Origin: Calvatia gigantea
Lineage: Eukaryota > Basidiomycota > Agaricomycetes > Agaricales > Lycoperdaceae
NCBI GenBank assembly: GCA_025093985.1
Contig: JACAAK010000009.1
Span: 1,612,001-1,676,000, forward strand
Direction: 5' to 3'
Length of the DNA stretch: 64,000 nucleotides
Position numbers and translations under genes: made by a program. A model generated the notes under the pieces. The model did not search any database and was not told the DNA's origin. It was given only the letters and a program-made list of their open reading frames with translations. The number at the start of each line of letters is the position of its first letter. The first letter of the stretch is position 1. Shown here in pieces: positions 53,326-64,000 of this stretch.

Positions 53326-56300
53326 TCAACCGATCCCAGTATCATCTGGTCTGAACGCAAACGCCCTGGGGTTTGCATCCAGGAAATCGATCAGCTCACA
53401 AATGGTCTGAGGAGGTCTGTCCAGTTCCCTCTTGTGGTTGGGACACCTGACAAAAATGTGATAGCGCCCCTCGAGAGCGGCGCCACACGAGCAGCCAACG
53501 TTTTCGTTAGGAAAGAATCGTACATGGTACGACCCAATCGGAGCATGACCTGTGACGGCACGCACAGCCCTCGCACAAAGCGAGTTAGAGCCGCTAACGT
53601 GGGGGAGCCAGGGCCCACCAGAAAGGTAGGTTGGCTTCCCCGGAATAGATGGATCTGCCCCGGAGGCAAGGTCCATGTTACTACGCCCCTTGTAAGAAGA
53701 GGTAGAGTACAGCTGATGCCATGACTCCAGAACATCGTTGACCGCCTCTTTGCGCAGGCGGGCAATGGAAGTGAACGGCCTCAGACCATAAGCGACCTGA
53801 GGGAACGAGGCGACATGCTGGTGAACAGCATGGTGGAACTCCCACTTCTCGGAAGAAGGGACAGCGAGGAATTCAATACCTCTCCGGGGATCCCCAGAGA
53901 GCCATTGCTTAAGCGCCACACACACCCCTTGGGACAGCATCTGCCCAGAATGTGTAGACGGATCAACTGCGAGCTTCGCTGACGCAATAGAGTCAGTGAA
54001 TACACGTATGAGCCTGATGTCATCCTGCTTGAGAGCAAAATGAATGCCAAGTGCAATGGCCATGAGCTCTGTAAAGAGGTGCGCGTGGGGGACGTTGAGA
54101 CGGTCCTAACAGTGGTGGAACAAAGTCTATTGGATTAATATTAAAGGAGGAAATCCACAATTACTGTGGACAACTGTAAGAGACTAGATAATGAAGTTAC
54201 AATACTTTGCTCACCTGTGGACAACTGTAAGAGACTAAAGGCTCTCAAAGTGTCCACAGGAAGCTACAAGTCCACCTGTGTCATGTGACTCATCACCTGA
54301 CTAAAACTCCGTCAGTGATAAGTCCCAATCTATCTATAGGACTGATGAGACCACATCTAACAGAGCTCAGCATCAGGCACTGTGACTCGGCCTGCCATGC
54401 GAGTGATCTCCCGGAGACACTCCCGTTGGCGATAGACATGGGCAGATGAAACTGCCTGGAACTTGCCATGGAGCGGCAGACTTGCGTCCGTCGCCATATG
54501 AACAATCCCGAGGTCCTCCCTGCACTCCCTGAGGCGCGCGTTGAGAGCATACATATGCTCGGAGTCAACATTACCCTCCGCATTGAGTTTCACCTCCATG
54601 AACGACACCTGGTCAGGGTGGCAGTCCATCAGGTGGTATCCAGGCCGATTGATTGAAGCCATAGGCTCAAACTCCTCGATGAGGTTTACCAGGCTGGCAT
54701 TAGCCTGGATTAAGGAGCCCTTAGTCTTCTTGCGCACTGCAGGAGACATAAGACCGATAGAGCGAGTGTGCAACTTAGCAGACCTGGAATATTCAGGGCT
54801 CATAAGGGCCCTGAGGGGATGGTTAGGTGACAGGGTCTTAATCCTGTAGTCTGACCTGACAGCAAGCTTCTGTATGTGAAGCTGGATGGGTATGAGACCC
54901 GCGAATGACTCCGCGGCCCCAGTAGGGGCAGTCCAGAAGGCACCTGTAATCCACAGGGCCGCCCGTCTTTGCATGACATTCAGACTCTTAAGGGCCGCCT
55001 TACAGCGAGAGCCCTTGAAGAACCAGAGTTTAAAGCTGTATGTCGCAATGGGGACAACACACGACCAATAAAGGAGGCGCTTCTGCATAGGCTGCAAGCC
55101 CCTCGTAGAATTACCAAGCATCTTCATGGCCTTCACCGTAGAGAGTGCTTTAGTAGAGTAATAACGAACATGCTCCTTAAAAGTAAGGGCGCGGTTGAAG
55201 TAGAAGCCCAAATACCTCCAATAAGGCTTGGGCTGGAGCAGCGTATCACCAGTGAACGGGGCAAAGCCCAGGTCGATCGGTGGATTATCATCCCCGTGCT
55301 TACGGGAGAAGTGAAAGACCTCGGACTTGTTGTGTTCAAGTACCAAGGCGAAGCGCTCAAAGAGCCTGAATATAATACCATATGCCTCCTTAAGAGCCAC
55401 AAGGTTAGATCCCCAGTCTTTCGACTGGGCAATGATGGTACCATCATTGACGTATGACAGAAGAGTCGTCCCAAGACGTGACGCCTCCCTGTCGAAAAGC
55501 CACATTAGCGGAGCTATGTATAAGGCCAACAGGACGGGAGAGAGGGCAGATCCCTGCCCCACCCCCACATCCGATGGAAATGGCTCGGACTTGAAAGAGT
55601 CCCAGCAGTACTGGGTCTTCCGTCCTACCAAATAGTGCGCAAAGAACTCGACCAACTCAGGGGTGAATCCTTGCTTGCATAGTATTGCCACCAGTATATC
55701 ATGGTGCAGTGACAGAAAGAACTGCGCTATGTCAAAAGCCACAACGCTAGTCCTGAGGCCCTTAGCCCACCCTGCTCTTACGATGTGGGTCAGCATTAGG
55801 CCAGCATCTTCAGTGGATTGTTGGATCACACCTCCGAGCTGATTAGAGTGAAAGACCCCAAATTTGACAGAGTCAAACTGGAGCCTAGTCGCGATCATTT
55901 TCTCAAACAGCTTACCCAGCGTGTTGAGAAGAACTATGGGCCTAAAGGCCTTGGGTGTGGAGTATGCAGGCTTACCCGGCTTAGGGATAATAACTGACAT
56001 AGATTCTTTAAAATACTCCGGCCAGCAACCTAGATGAATACAGGCGCTAGCTAGACGTACGAAGACCGGCAGGGCATCCCCAAGCACGATCTGTTTGAGC
56101 ATCCTCCACGTAACGTGGTCGGGGCCCGGCGCTGAAACCTTAGAGCAGGCAGACAGAGCATCCACCAGTTCCTTGGCTGAGAAGTCCACCCATTCCCGCC
56201 GTGGTAGCGTAGGGAGCGGATCAATAACGGGGGTATCACACTCCCGCCCGGAAGCGGAGTTGTAGGTACCGTGAAGGGCCTCCCAGAGGGAGTCCATAGT

Positions 56301-57508
56301 GTGACAAGGCTCCCCTTGATAGGAGATAGCCTCGCACGCAGGCAACTTACGCGCCTTGACCCATTCCATAAGGTCCCAAGGGCGCTTGTTGGTCACAGCA
56401 ATTTCCTCAATCTTATCATCAAAGAACTTGCGCTTCTTAGACGCCACAACGTGTCGAAATGCCTTCCAGTCCGCAGGGTCCGAAGAGTCCCTGTGGGCCT
56501 GAAGGGCGACCCTGCAATCCTCATCCCACCAGGGTTGAGACTTTGCAGATATGTGCACCTCCACGGTATGGCGATGCCACACTGCAGAGAACACCGACCC
56601 AATAGCCGATGCCAGGACATTAACATCCCGCGCTGAGGTGAGGGGATGATCCCGAAGACCATACACCCCTTCTCTGATCTCATCCAGGAACTGCAATTCC
56701 GCAGTCGCTGCCGAGTTCTTGGGAAATGCCCTTCTGACATTAGTGATGTCTTCAGGGCAGATAGGGATCGTGACAGACAGTGGATGGTGGTCCGATGGGC
56801 CTGTCAGATCCGATCTGACCTGGGGACGTGCGATGTGCCACCTGAGATCGGAGATAAAGATCAGATCAATCACCGATTGGCGCTTGGTCGGATCTCGAGG
56901 TACATGAGTAGGAGCCCTGGAATCTGGCAACCAGATCCCAAGGCCGAGGTCGTCAGCAGCTTCCAGAAGCTGCTGGGCGGGTTGGTGGTGATGCGGGACG
57001 CCATCGTCCCACTCACGCGAATGGCAATTGAAATCGCCCCCCATGTAGTGCATCTGGGGTAGAGAAGCTTGATCACAGTGTGCTCATCATCAGAATAGAC
57101 ATTCATAAAATGGCGTTCGCGGCTGTGATTGAAGATGGTGAGAACCATCACATCCCAGTGATCAACGAGGTCCTGCCTAAGCGAGGGCCTCAGTCTCTTG
57201 ATCCGTGTGTGGACAAAAGCCATAATACGCGGTCGATCTCACTCCTCTGCAGTGGAGGCCGGCCTCACCATATATAACCACTCAGGGTGCTTAGGTGCTC
57301 CGATGACAGGCTCACCCTTGGCGTCGAGTGTCGAGGGGGCAGATCTAATTGTTCGCCAGGGCGGTTCCTGGACGAAGATGATGTCGAAGTTATCTTTCTC
57401 AGACTCTAGCAATGTGTCCAATAACGTGTAATTCTTCGCTACATTAAACGACAATATACGTAATCTACCCTTCACGAAACGCCTCAACTCATCAGGCTCG
57501 GGGTTCAT
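53326..57508 (-). pseudogene. LINE O ORF2 (endonuclease, RT, RNase H), broken at few sites
   Basis: Starts MNPEPDELRRFVKGRLRILS. The endonuclease carries FVQEPPW, MHYMGGDFNCHSREWDD and PSDHHPLSV. The RT has PKAFRPIVLLNTLGKLFEKM, VVAFDIAQFFLSLHH and GVGQGSALSPVL, but the catalytic box is YVND. RNase H has ATDASLPLHG, then an E site interrupted by the solo LTR, then VFTDSIASAK; CSCGAALEGRYHIFVRC is near the end. Defects: TGA at an Arg codon after TAEE (near 57240), a 19-bp deletion near 57060 that shifts the frame, the lost Asp and the solo LTR. The intact length would be about 1300 codons. Confidence 0.9.
54070..54362. mobile_element. solo LTR of the Cop4 family in LINE O
   Basis: 293 bp starting TGTAAAGAGGTGCGCG and ending CTAACA, flanked by GAGCTC at 54064-54069 and 54363-54368. 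It matches the 5' LTR of Cop4 with no difference that I can see. It splits the RNase H region of LINE O (PDAEL...). It formed by LTR-LTR recombination after a separate Cop4-type insertion. Confidence 0.93.
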
Positions 57509-59610
57509 TGCGTGGATGCTGAAGTGTTATCAGCGGATCGTGACGCCATCCTTGAGAGACGGCATTCACTCACCTTTCTGTAGTGCTCTTTGATCCACTC
57601 GGCCTCATACCGGTGGCGCCAAAGCTGGCACGAATGGGAGTCGGCGTGGTGTTCACCACCGCAGTTCAGACACTTAAATTTGTGGGGACACGGTTGTCCC
57701 TCAGGGGTAGCCTTGTTGAGATCCTTCGGATGACAACAACCGGCGACAGCGCGATGGTTCTCAGAGGTGTGAGGCCCAGTGCAGATAGGGCACCTGTTCG
57801 ACCGGGATCAACAGATAGCAGTGGGGTGGCCCCAGTACCAGCAGCGCTGACACCAGGGGACCCCGGTACGGGCAGAAGCCTGCTGCATGCGGCAGGAGTG
57901 CGTTCCGATCTGGACGGTGTGCTCCATGAGGTGCTTCATCCAGGTGCCGGTCTTCGAGTCGGCTAAGTCGAGCCAAGCTGTGCAAGTGTCAGAGCTGGCG
58001 GAGTTGCGCGAGATGCGCGGGGTGTGAGACAGCATGGCGAAGTCCTCGCGATGTGGAGACTTCGACAGATGGCCCAGGAGGCATTCGACAGTCATGGCCT
58101 TGCGGCCAAGTTCGTCGATAAAAGGGATATCCACGATCCTGATGTAGGATGTGGAGTCGGGGACACAGAGCTGGAGCTTAACGCCCTCAGCAACCGCCTT
58201 ATGAGCCCACTCGTCTATGATGGCGACATCCTTCGGGGTGGGGGCAAAGTTGGTGAGCAGTGACCAAGAATTGGCCATGCTCGAGCGAACCGACTTGATC
58301 CTGCAACGGACACGAGCCTGCACAAGGCCTCTGTTGATAACTTCAACAAAGTGGTTAGTCTGAGGGCGGGGGGCACCTTCTGGCACAGCAACCGTGGTCA
58401 TGAGGAGTTGCCGGTGGTTGGGACCAGCCGTGACATTGTCGGGGCGCTTGGATTTGCCTTGCGCCGAGGGTTCAGCCTCACGAGCCATAGCTACGACTCG
58501 TTTGGGTTCAAGCTCTGGGAACGACTGCGCAACACGCACAGCCGTGACCACAGGGATCTGGGCAGACTTGCCCTTACCAGAGGAAGATAGCGTCTGCGCA
58601 TACGAGGACGGCACTGCCTTCTTCTTCTTGGTGATGTTAAGAGAGCGCACCGGACCAGGCTGGACCGGTGCACTCCTCCGTTGCTGCTGCAGAGCAAGGC
58701 GCTTTGCCTCTGCGTTCTTTCGGATCGACTCAACAAGATCCCGCTCGCGGTGAGCAGGACGGACGGGCTGAAACGGAGGTGGTGGTGCGGGAGCTCTGGC
58801 CAGCTTCGATCTGCCGGATCTAGGCGTGGAGCCTCCCATATCAGCGTCAACATCGCCCGAGCCAGATGGCCGAGGCGGGGGAGTAGCTCTCCTGTCTGGC
58901 AGGGGACGAGCGTAGCGAGAGGCAATGTTGGCCACAGCATGACCCCCAAGCCAACTCGGATTAGACTGACCAGTTGGAGAGCGATCCAACCAGCCATTGT
59001 TAGACAGGGACTGGACAAACGCCAAGGCGGCGCCCAGTACCACTATGGTAGATTCCGCGCTGAGCGGCATAGCATGCATGGACCTGAACCAGGAGGACAG
59101 GTTGTGCAGGGATTCGGCTGCGCCCTAGACGTCCACAGCGAGGTGTTCTTCGTCACCTGCCAACGCCGTTACAGATGGAGCATACTCCAGATTGCCGAAT
59201 GACTCCACTGACATGTCTCTGCCAGCGGAGCTCCCAGGGGGATCAGTGGCGATCACAGACGCAGCAGCCCCGGGGGCCACTACCTCGTCCTCGTCATCGT
59301 TGAAAGAGTCCACCATCTCCATTGGCGCAGGAGAGGGGGAAGTGGCACGAGAGGGAGCACGGGACCGAGGTTGGGCGGTTCCACTCGAGGAGGTTGATGA
59401 TGGCGGCCGTGCCGTGATCGGGACGGCGGCATATCGTTGGCGCGTGCCCTTCCCAGAGGAGGCCTGGGTTAAGGCGCGGGTTTGGTAGCGGGGTTGTGGC
59501 TGCTGAGAGCCTACACCCGGAATACGAGCGATCGGGTTGGGGGACAATTGCGGCGGGACCGGGTCGTCAGCCCACAGGTCGTTTGATGAGCTGGGTGGCC
59601 TGCAGCTCAT
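57505..59610 (-). pseudogene. LINE O ORF1 (gag-like), two stops
   Basis: About 701 codons, starting MSCRPPSSSNDLWADD. The N-terminal third is rich in Pro, Ser and Arg. A basic stretch (KRLALQQQRRSAP ... LNITKKKK) is followed by the core TNHFVEVINRGLVQARV ... SYIRIVDIPFIDELGRKAM and by Cys/His knuckles: CQRCWYWGHPTAIC, CPICTGPHTSENH ... C and CLNCGGEHHADSHSC. TAG near 59125 (VDV*GAAE, Gln elsewhere) and TGA near 57807 (AIC*SRSN) are the only breaks. The stop TGA at 57507-57505 overlaps the ORF2 start ATG at 57508-57506. Confidence 0.88.
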
Positions 59611-59734
59611 ACCAGCGAGTAGATCAGCAACTAGGGACGTACCCTAGCCAAGCGTTGGGGTTGCGGTGTATTCGATACGACTAGACTACAGTAACCGCCC
59701 CTTTGATGGTGGTGGTTGCTGGAAAAGGAAGGTG
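59611..59734 (-). other. LINE O 5' UTR with likely internal promoter region
   Basis: From the 5' end CACCTTCCTTTTCCAGC to the ORF1 ATG. The same 5' end stands at 5870 (LINE B) and 22076 (LINE G), so it is the true start of the element. LINEs usually carry an internal promoter here; no specific site can be named. Confidence 0.65.
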
Positions 59735-59749
59735 CCCCTGTGAAGCCCC

Positions 59750-60576
59750 CAGCCAGGCCCAGGAAAGGAGCACCACCAGCCGAGGCTAGAAGCACCCCCC
59801 AGGGACCCTACCCCTGTTGCCTTAAGACTTCTCTACCCAGTAGGCCAGAAGACTAGCAACCCCGCAGGAACCCCCCATGTGCACCAGCTCAGCTGATCCC
59901 AGCATCATCTGGTCTGAATGCAAAAGCCCCAGGGTTTGTATTTAGGAAGTCAATCAGCTCACGAATGGTCTGAGGAGGTCTGTCAAGCTCCCTCTTGTGG
60001 TTGGGGCACCTGACGAATATGTGATAGTGCCCCTCAAGAGCGGCGCCACACAAACAGCCAACACTTTCATTAGGAAAGAATTGTATATGGTACAACTTGA
60101 TCAGAGCATGACCTGTGACGACACACACAGCCCTCGCACATAGCGAGTTAGAGCCGCTAACATGAGGGAGCCAGGGCCCACCAGAAAGGTAGGTTGGCTT
60201 CCCCGGAATAGACGGATCCGCCCCGGAGGTGAGATCTATGTTGCTATGCCCCTTGTAAGAAGAGGTAGAGTACAGCTGACACCATGACTCCAGAACATCG
60301 TCAACCACCTCTTTGCATAGGCGGGCAATAGAAGTGAATGGCCTCAGGCCATAAGTGACCTGAGGGAACGAGGTGACATGCTGGTGAACAGCATGGTGGA
60401 ACTCCCACTTCTCGGAAGAAGGGACAGTGAGGAATTCAATGCCTCTCTGGGAATCCCCAGAGAGCCATCGTTTAAGCGCCACACACACCCCCTGGGACAA
60501 CATCTGCCCAGAATGTGTAGATGGATCAACCGCGAGCTTTGCTGATGCAATAGAGTCAGTGAAGATGCGTATGAGC
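59750..60576 (-). pseudogene. LINE N, second part: 3' UTR remainder and ORF2 C-terminus
   Basis: Continues LINE N after LINE O. The ORF2 end (DDAGIS and stop at 59889) is preceded by the zinc motif CLCGAALEGHYHIFVRC, which has one Cys-Ser-Cys position changed to Cys-Leu-Cys, and by RNase H to 60576. It is open from 60503 to 59889. It is 5'-truncated at about 60576, where plus-strand LINE sequence begins. No second target copy was found there. Confidence 0.83.
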
Positions 60577-60726
60577 TTGCTCTGTGTGAGGGCCGTACAT
60601 GCCGTTACAGGTCATGCTCCGATTGGGTCGTACCGTGTACAATTCTTTCCTAACGAAAGCATTGGCTGCTCATGTGGCGCCGCTCTCGAGGGGCACTACC
60701 ACATATTCGTCAGGTGTCCCAAACAC
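60577..60726 (+). pseudogene. short LINE ORF2 C-terminal fragment
   Basis: About 150 bp in plus orientation: LCVRAVHAVTGHAPIGSYRV ... CSCGAALEGHYHIFVRCP. It lacks the last codons, 3' UTR and tail and runs directly into endonuclease sequence of LINE Q near 60726. It is a remnant of a deletion or recombination between two LINE copies. Confidence 0.75.
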
Positions 60727-63700
60727 ATCACGGTCGCGAACGCCACTTCATGAATGTTTATTCTGATGATGAGCACACTGCGATCAAGCTTCTCTATGAG
60801 AAGCGCGATTCTTTACCCCAGATGCACTACATGGGGGGCGATTTCAATTGCCATTCACGTGAGTGGGACGATGGCGTCCCGCATCACCACCAACCCGCCC
60901 AGCAGCTTCTGGAAGCTGCCGACGACCTCAGCCTTGGGATCTGGCTACCAGATTCCAGGGCTTCTACTCATGTACCTCGAGATCCAACCAAGCGCCAATC
61001 GGTGATTGATCTGATCTTTATCTCCAATCTCAGGTGGCGCATCGCGCGTCCCCAGATCAGATCGGATCTGACAGGCCAGATCAGATCGGATCTGACAGGC
61101 CCATCGGACCACCATCCGCTGTCTGTCACGGTCCCTATCCGCCCTGAAGACATCACTAATGTCAGAAGGGCATTTCCCAAGAACTCGGCAGCGACTGCGG
61201 AATTGCAGTTCCTGGATGAGATCAGAGAAGGGGTGTATGGTTTTCGAGATCATCCCCTTACCTCAGCGTGGGATGTTAATGTCCTGGCATCGGCTATTGG
61301 GTCGGTGTTCTCTGCAGCGTGGCATCGCCACACTGTGGAGGTGCACATATCCGCAAAGTCTCAACCCTGGTGGGATGAGGATTGCAGGGTCGCCCTTCAG
61401 GCCCACAGGAATTCTTCGGACCCTACGGACTGGAAGGCATTTCGACACGTTGTGGCATCTAAGAAGCGCAAATTCTTTGATGAGAAGATTGAGGAAATTG
61501 CTGAGACCAACAAGCGCCCTTGGGACCTTATGGAATGGGTCAAGGCGCGTAAGTTGCCTGCGTGCGAGGCTATCTCCTATCAAGGGGAGCCTTGTCACAC
61601 TATGGACTCCCTGTGGGAGGCCCTTCACGGTACCTACAACTCCGCTTCCGGGCGGGAATGTGATACCCCCGTTATCGACCCGCTCCCTACGCTACCGCAG
61701 CGGGAATGGGTGGACTTCTCAGCCAAGGAACTGGTGGACGCTCTGTCTGCCTGCTCTAAGGTTTCAGCACCAGGCCCCGACTATGTTACGTGGAGGATGC
61801 TCAAACAGATCGTGCTTGGGGATGCCCTGCCGGTCTTCGTACGTCTAGCTAGCGCCTGTATTCGTCTAGGTTGCTGGCCGGAGTATTTTAAAGATTCTAT
61901 GTCAGTTATTATCCCTAAGCCGGGTAAACCTGCATACTCTACACCCAAGGCCTTCAGGCCCATAGTTCTTCTCAACACGCTGGGTAAGCTGTTTGAGAAA
62001 ATGATCGCGACTAGGCTCCAGTTTGACTCTGTCAAATTTGGGGTCTTTCACCCCAATCAGCTCGGAGGTGTGATCCAATGATCCACTGAGGATGCTGGCC
62101 TTATGCTCACCCACATCGTAAGAGCAGGGTGGGCTAAGGGCCTCAGGACTAGCGTTGTGGCTTTTGACATAGCGCAGTTCTTCCCGTCATTGCACCATGA
62201 CATGCTGGTGGCAATACTACGCAAGCAAGGATTCGCCCCTGAGTTGGTTGAGTTCTTTGCGCACTACTTGGTAGGACGGAAGACCCAGTATTGCTGGGAC
62301 TCCTTCAAGTCCGAGCCATTTCCATCGGATGTGGGGGTAGGGCAGGGATCTGCCCTCTCTCCCGTCCTGTTGGCCTTATACATAGCTCCGCTAATGTGGC
62401 TTTTCGACAGGGAGGCATCACGTCTTGGAATGACTCTCCTGTCATACGTCGATGATGGTACCATCATTGCCCAGTCGAAAGACTGGGGATCTAACCTTGT
62501 GGCTCTTAAGGAGGCATATGGTATTATATTCAGGCTCTTTGAGCGCTTCGCCTTGGTACTTGAGCATGACAAGTCCGAGGTCTTTCACTTCTCCCGTAAG
62601 CATGGGGATGACAATCCACCAATTGACCTGGGCTTTGCCCCGTTTACTGGTGATACGCCGCTCCGGCCCAAGCCTTACTGGAGGTATTTGGGCTTCTACT
62701 TTGACCGCGCCCTTACTTTTAAGGAGCATGTTCGTTATTACTCTACTAAAGCACTCTCCACGGTGAAAGCCATGAAGATGCTTGGTAATTCTACGAGGGG
62801 CTTGCAGCCTATGCAGAAGCGCCTCCTCTATCGGTCGTGTGTCGTTCCCATTGCGACATACGGATTTAAACTCTGGTTCTTCAAGGGCTCTCGCTGTAAG
62901 GCGGCCCTTAAGAGCCTGAACGTCATGCAGAGACGGGCAGCCCTGTGGATTACAGGTGCTTTCCGGACCGCTCCTACTGGGGCCATGGAGTCATTCGCGG
63001 GTCTCATACCCATCCAGCTTCACATACAGAAGCTTGCTGTCAGGTCGGACTACAGGATTAAGACCCTGTCACCTAACCACCCCCTCAGGGCCCTTATGAG
63101 CCCTGAATATTCTGTGTCTGCTAAGCTGCACACTTGTTCTATCGGTCTTATGTCTCCTGCGGTTCGCAAGAAGACTAAGGGCTCCTTAATCCAGGCTGAT
63201 GCCAGCCTGGTAAACCTCGTCGAGGAGTTTGAGCCTATGGCTTCAATTAATCGGCCCGGATATCGCCTGATGGACTGCCACCCTGACCAGGTGTCATTCA
63301 TGGAGGTGAAGCTCAATGCGGAAGGTAACACTGACCCCGAGCATATGTATGCTCTCAACGCGCGCCTTAGGGAGTGCAGAGAGGATGTCGGGATTGTTCA
63401 TATGGTGGCGGACGCAAGTCTGCCGCTGCATGGCAAGTTCCAGGCAGTTGCATCTGCCCATGTCTATCGCCAACGGGAGTGTCTCCGTGAGATCACTCGC
63501 GTGGCAGGCCGAGTCACAGCGCCTGATGCTGAGCTCATGGCCATTGCACTTGGCGTTTATTTTGCTCTTAAGCAGGATGATGTCAGGCTCATACATGTAT
63601 TCACTGACTCTATGGCATCAGCAAAGCTCGCAGTTGATCCGTCTACACATTCCGGGCAGATGCTGTCCCAAGGGGTGTGTGTGGCGCTTAAGCAATGGCT

Positions 63701-64000
63701 CTCTGGGGATCCCCGGAGGGGCATTGAATTCCTCGCTGTCCCTTCTTCCGAGAAGTGGGAGTTCCACCATGCTGTTCACCGGCATGTCACCTCGTTCCCT
63801 CAGGTCGCTTATGGCCTGAGGCTGTTCACTTCTATTGCCCACCTGCGCAAAGAGGCGGTCGATGATGTTCTGGAGTCATGGCGCCAGCTGTACTCTACCC
63901 CTTCTTATAAGGGGCATAGTAATATGGATCTCACCTCTGGGGCGGACCCATCTGTTCTGGGGAAGCCGACCTACCTTTCTGGTGGGCCCTGGCTCCCTCA
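60727..64000 (+). pseudogene. LINE Q ORF2: endonuclease to C-terminal region, runs off the window
   Basis: Begins inside the endonuclease (RERHFMNVYSDDEH) with MHYMGGDFNCHSREWDD and PSDHHPLSV. A 24-bp in-frame tandem duplication lies at 61054-61101. The RT is complete: TPKAFRPIVLLNTLGKLFEKM, FDIAQFFPSLHH, GVGQGSALSPVL and SYVDDGTII. A TGA at 62080-62082 (GVIQ*STEDAG) is the only stop; after it the frame is open to the window end through RNase H (VADASLPLHG, TAPDAELMAIALGV, VFTDSMASAK). The 3' UTR lies beyond position 64000. Confidence 0.9.

Larger units (their letters stand above)
52600..59734 (-). mobile_element. LINE O: nearly full-length non-LTR retrotransposon
   Basis: Poly(T) at 52600 and the 5' end CACCTTCC at 59734, with the target duplication CCCCTGTGAAGCCCC (52585-52599 and 59735-59749). 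Without the solo LTR it is about 6.84 kb: 5' UTR of about 124 bp, ORF1 59610-57505, ORF2 57508-53326 and 3' UTR of about 700 bp. The order gag-like ORF1, endonuclease-RT-RNase H ORF2 fits the Tad1-like group of fungal LINEs; that placement is from memory of the architecture. It is the best reference for the complete element. Confidence 0.93.

Overview
The window is 64 kb of nested retrotransposons. I can support no host protein gene, tRNA or rRNA in it. The element types (chromodomain Ty3/gypsy, Ty1/copia primed from the anticodon arm of initiator tRNA-Met, and a two-ORF non-LTR element with AP endonuclease, reverse transcriptase and RNase H) together with strong CpG decay suggest a filamentous fungus, most likely a basidiomycete (Agaricomycetes). 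That placement is an inference. The setting looks like a gene-free heterochromatic block.

Layout. 1-5094: decayed Ty3/gypsy element on the minus strand, 3' end off the window, inserted in LINE A. 5095-5869: LINE A (minus). 5870-10294: LINE B (plus), with both ORFs but a large internal deletion in ORF2. 10295-21744: an inverted-repeat block built from LINE C (plus), LINE D (minus, inserted in C), copia element Cop1 (inserted in D and carrying an unrelated solo LTR) and LINE E (minus, a mirror copy of the first part of C). 21745-22075: LINE F, a 3' end fragment. 22076-33194: LINE G (plus), split by copia Cop2, which itself holds LINE H.

33195-51550: copia Cop3, split by LINE K, which is split by copia Cop4, which is split by LINE J; this is the deepest nest. 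51551-51996: LINE M fragment. 51997-60576: LINE N (minus), split by LINE O. O is nearly full length (about 6.8 kb), with a 5' UTR of about 124 bp, ORF1 of about 700 codons, ORF2 of about 1300 codons, a 3' UTR of about 700 bp and a poly(A) tail, and carries a solo LTR of the Cop4 family. 60577-64000: a small LINE fragment joined to LINE Q, which runs off the window.

All LINE copies belong to one family. ORF1 is a gag-like protein with C-terminal zinc knuckles; its stop codon overlaps the ORF2 start (ATGA). ORF2 has endonuclease, RT, RNase H and a C-terminal zinc motif. Cop4 (uninterrupted gag-pol once LINE J is removed; LTRs differing at two sites in 293 bp) and LINE J (about 1075 open codons) look recent. 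The gypsy element, Cop1 and LINEs A-G are old. Most of their premature stops are TGA where the family has arginine, as expected from CGA to TGA deamination of methylated CpG.
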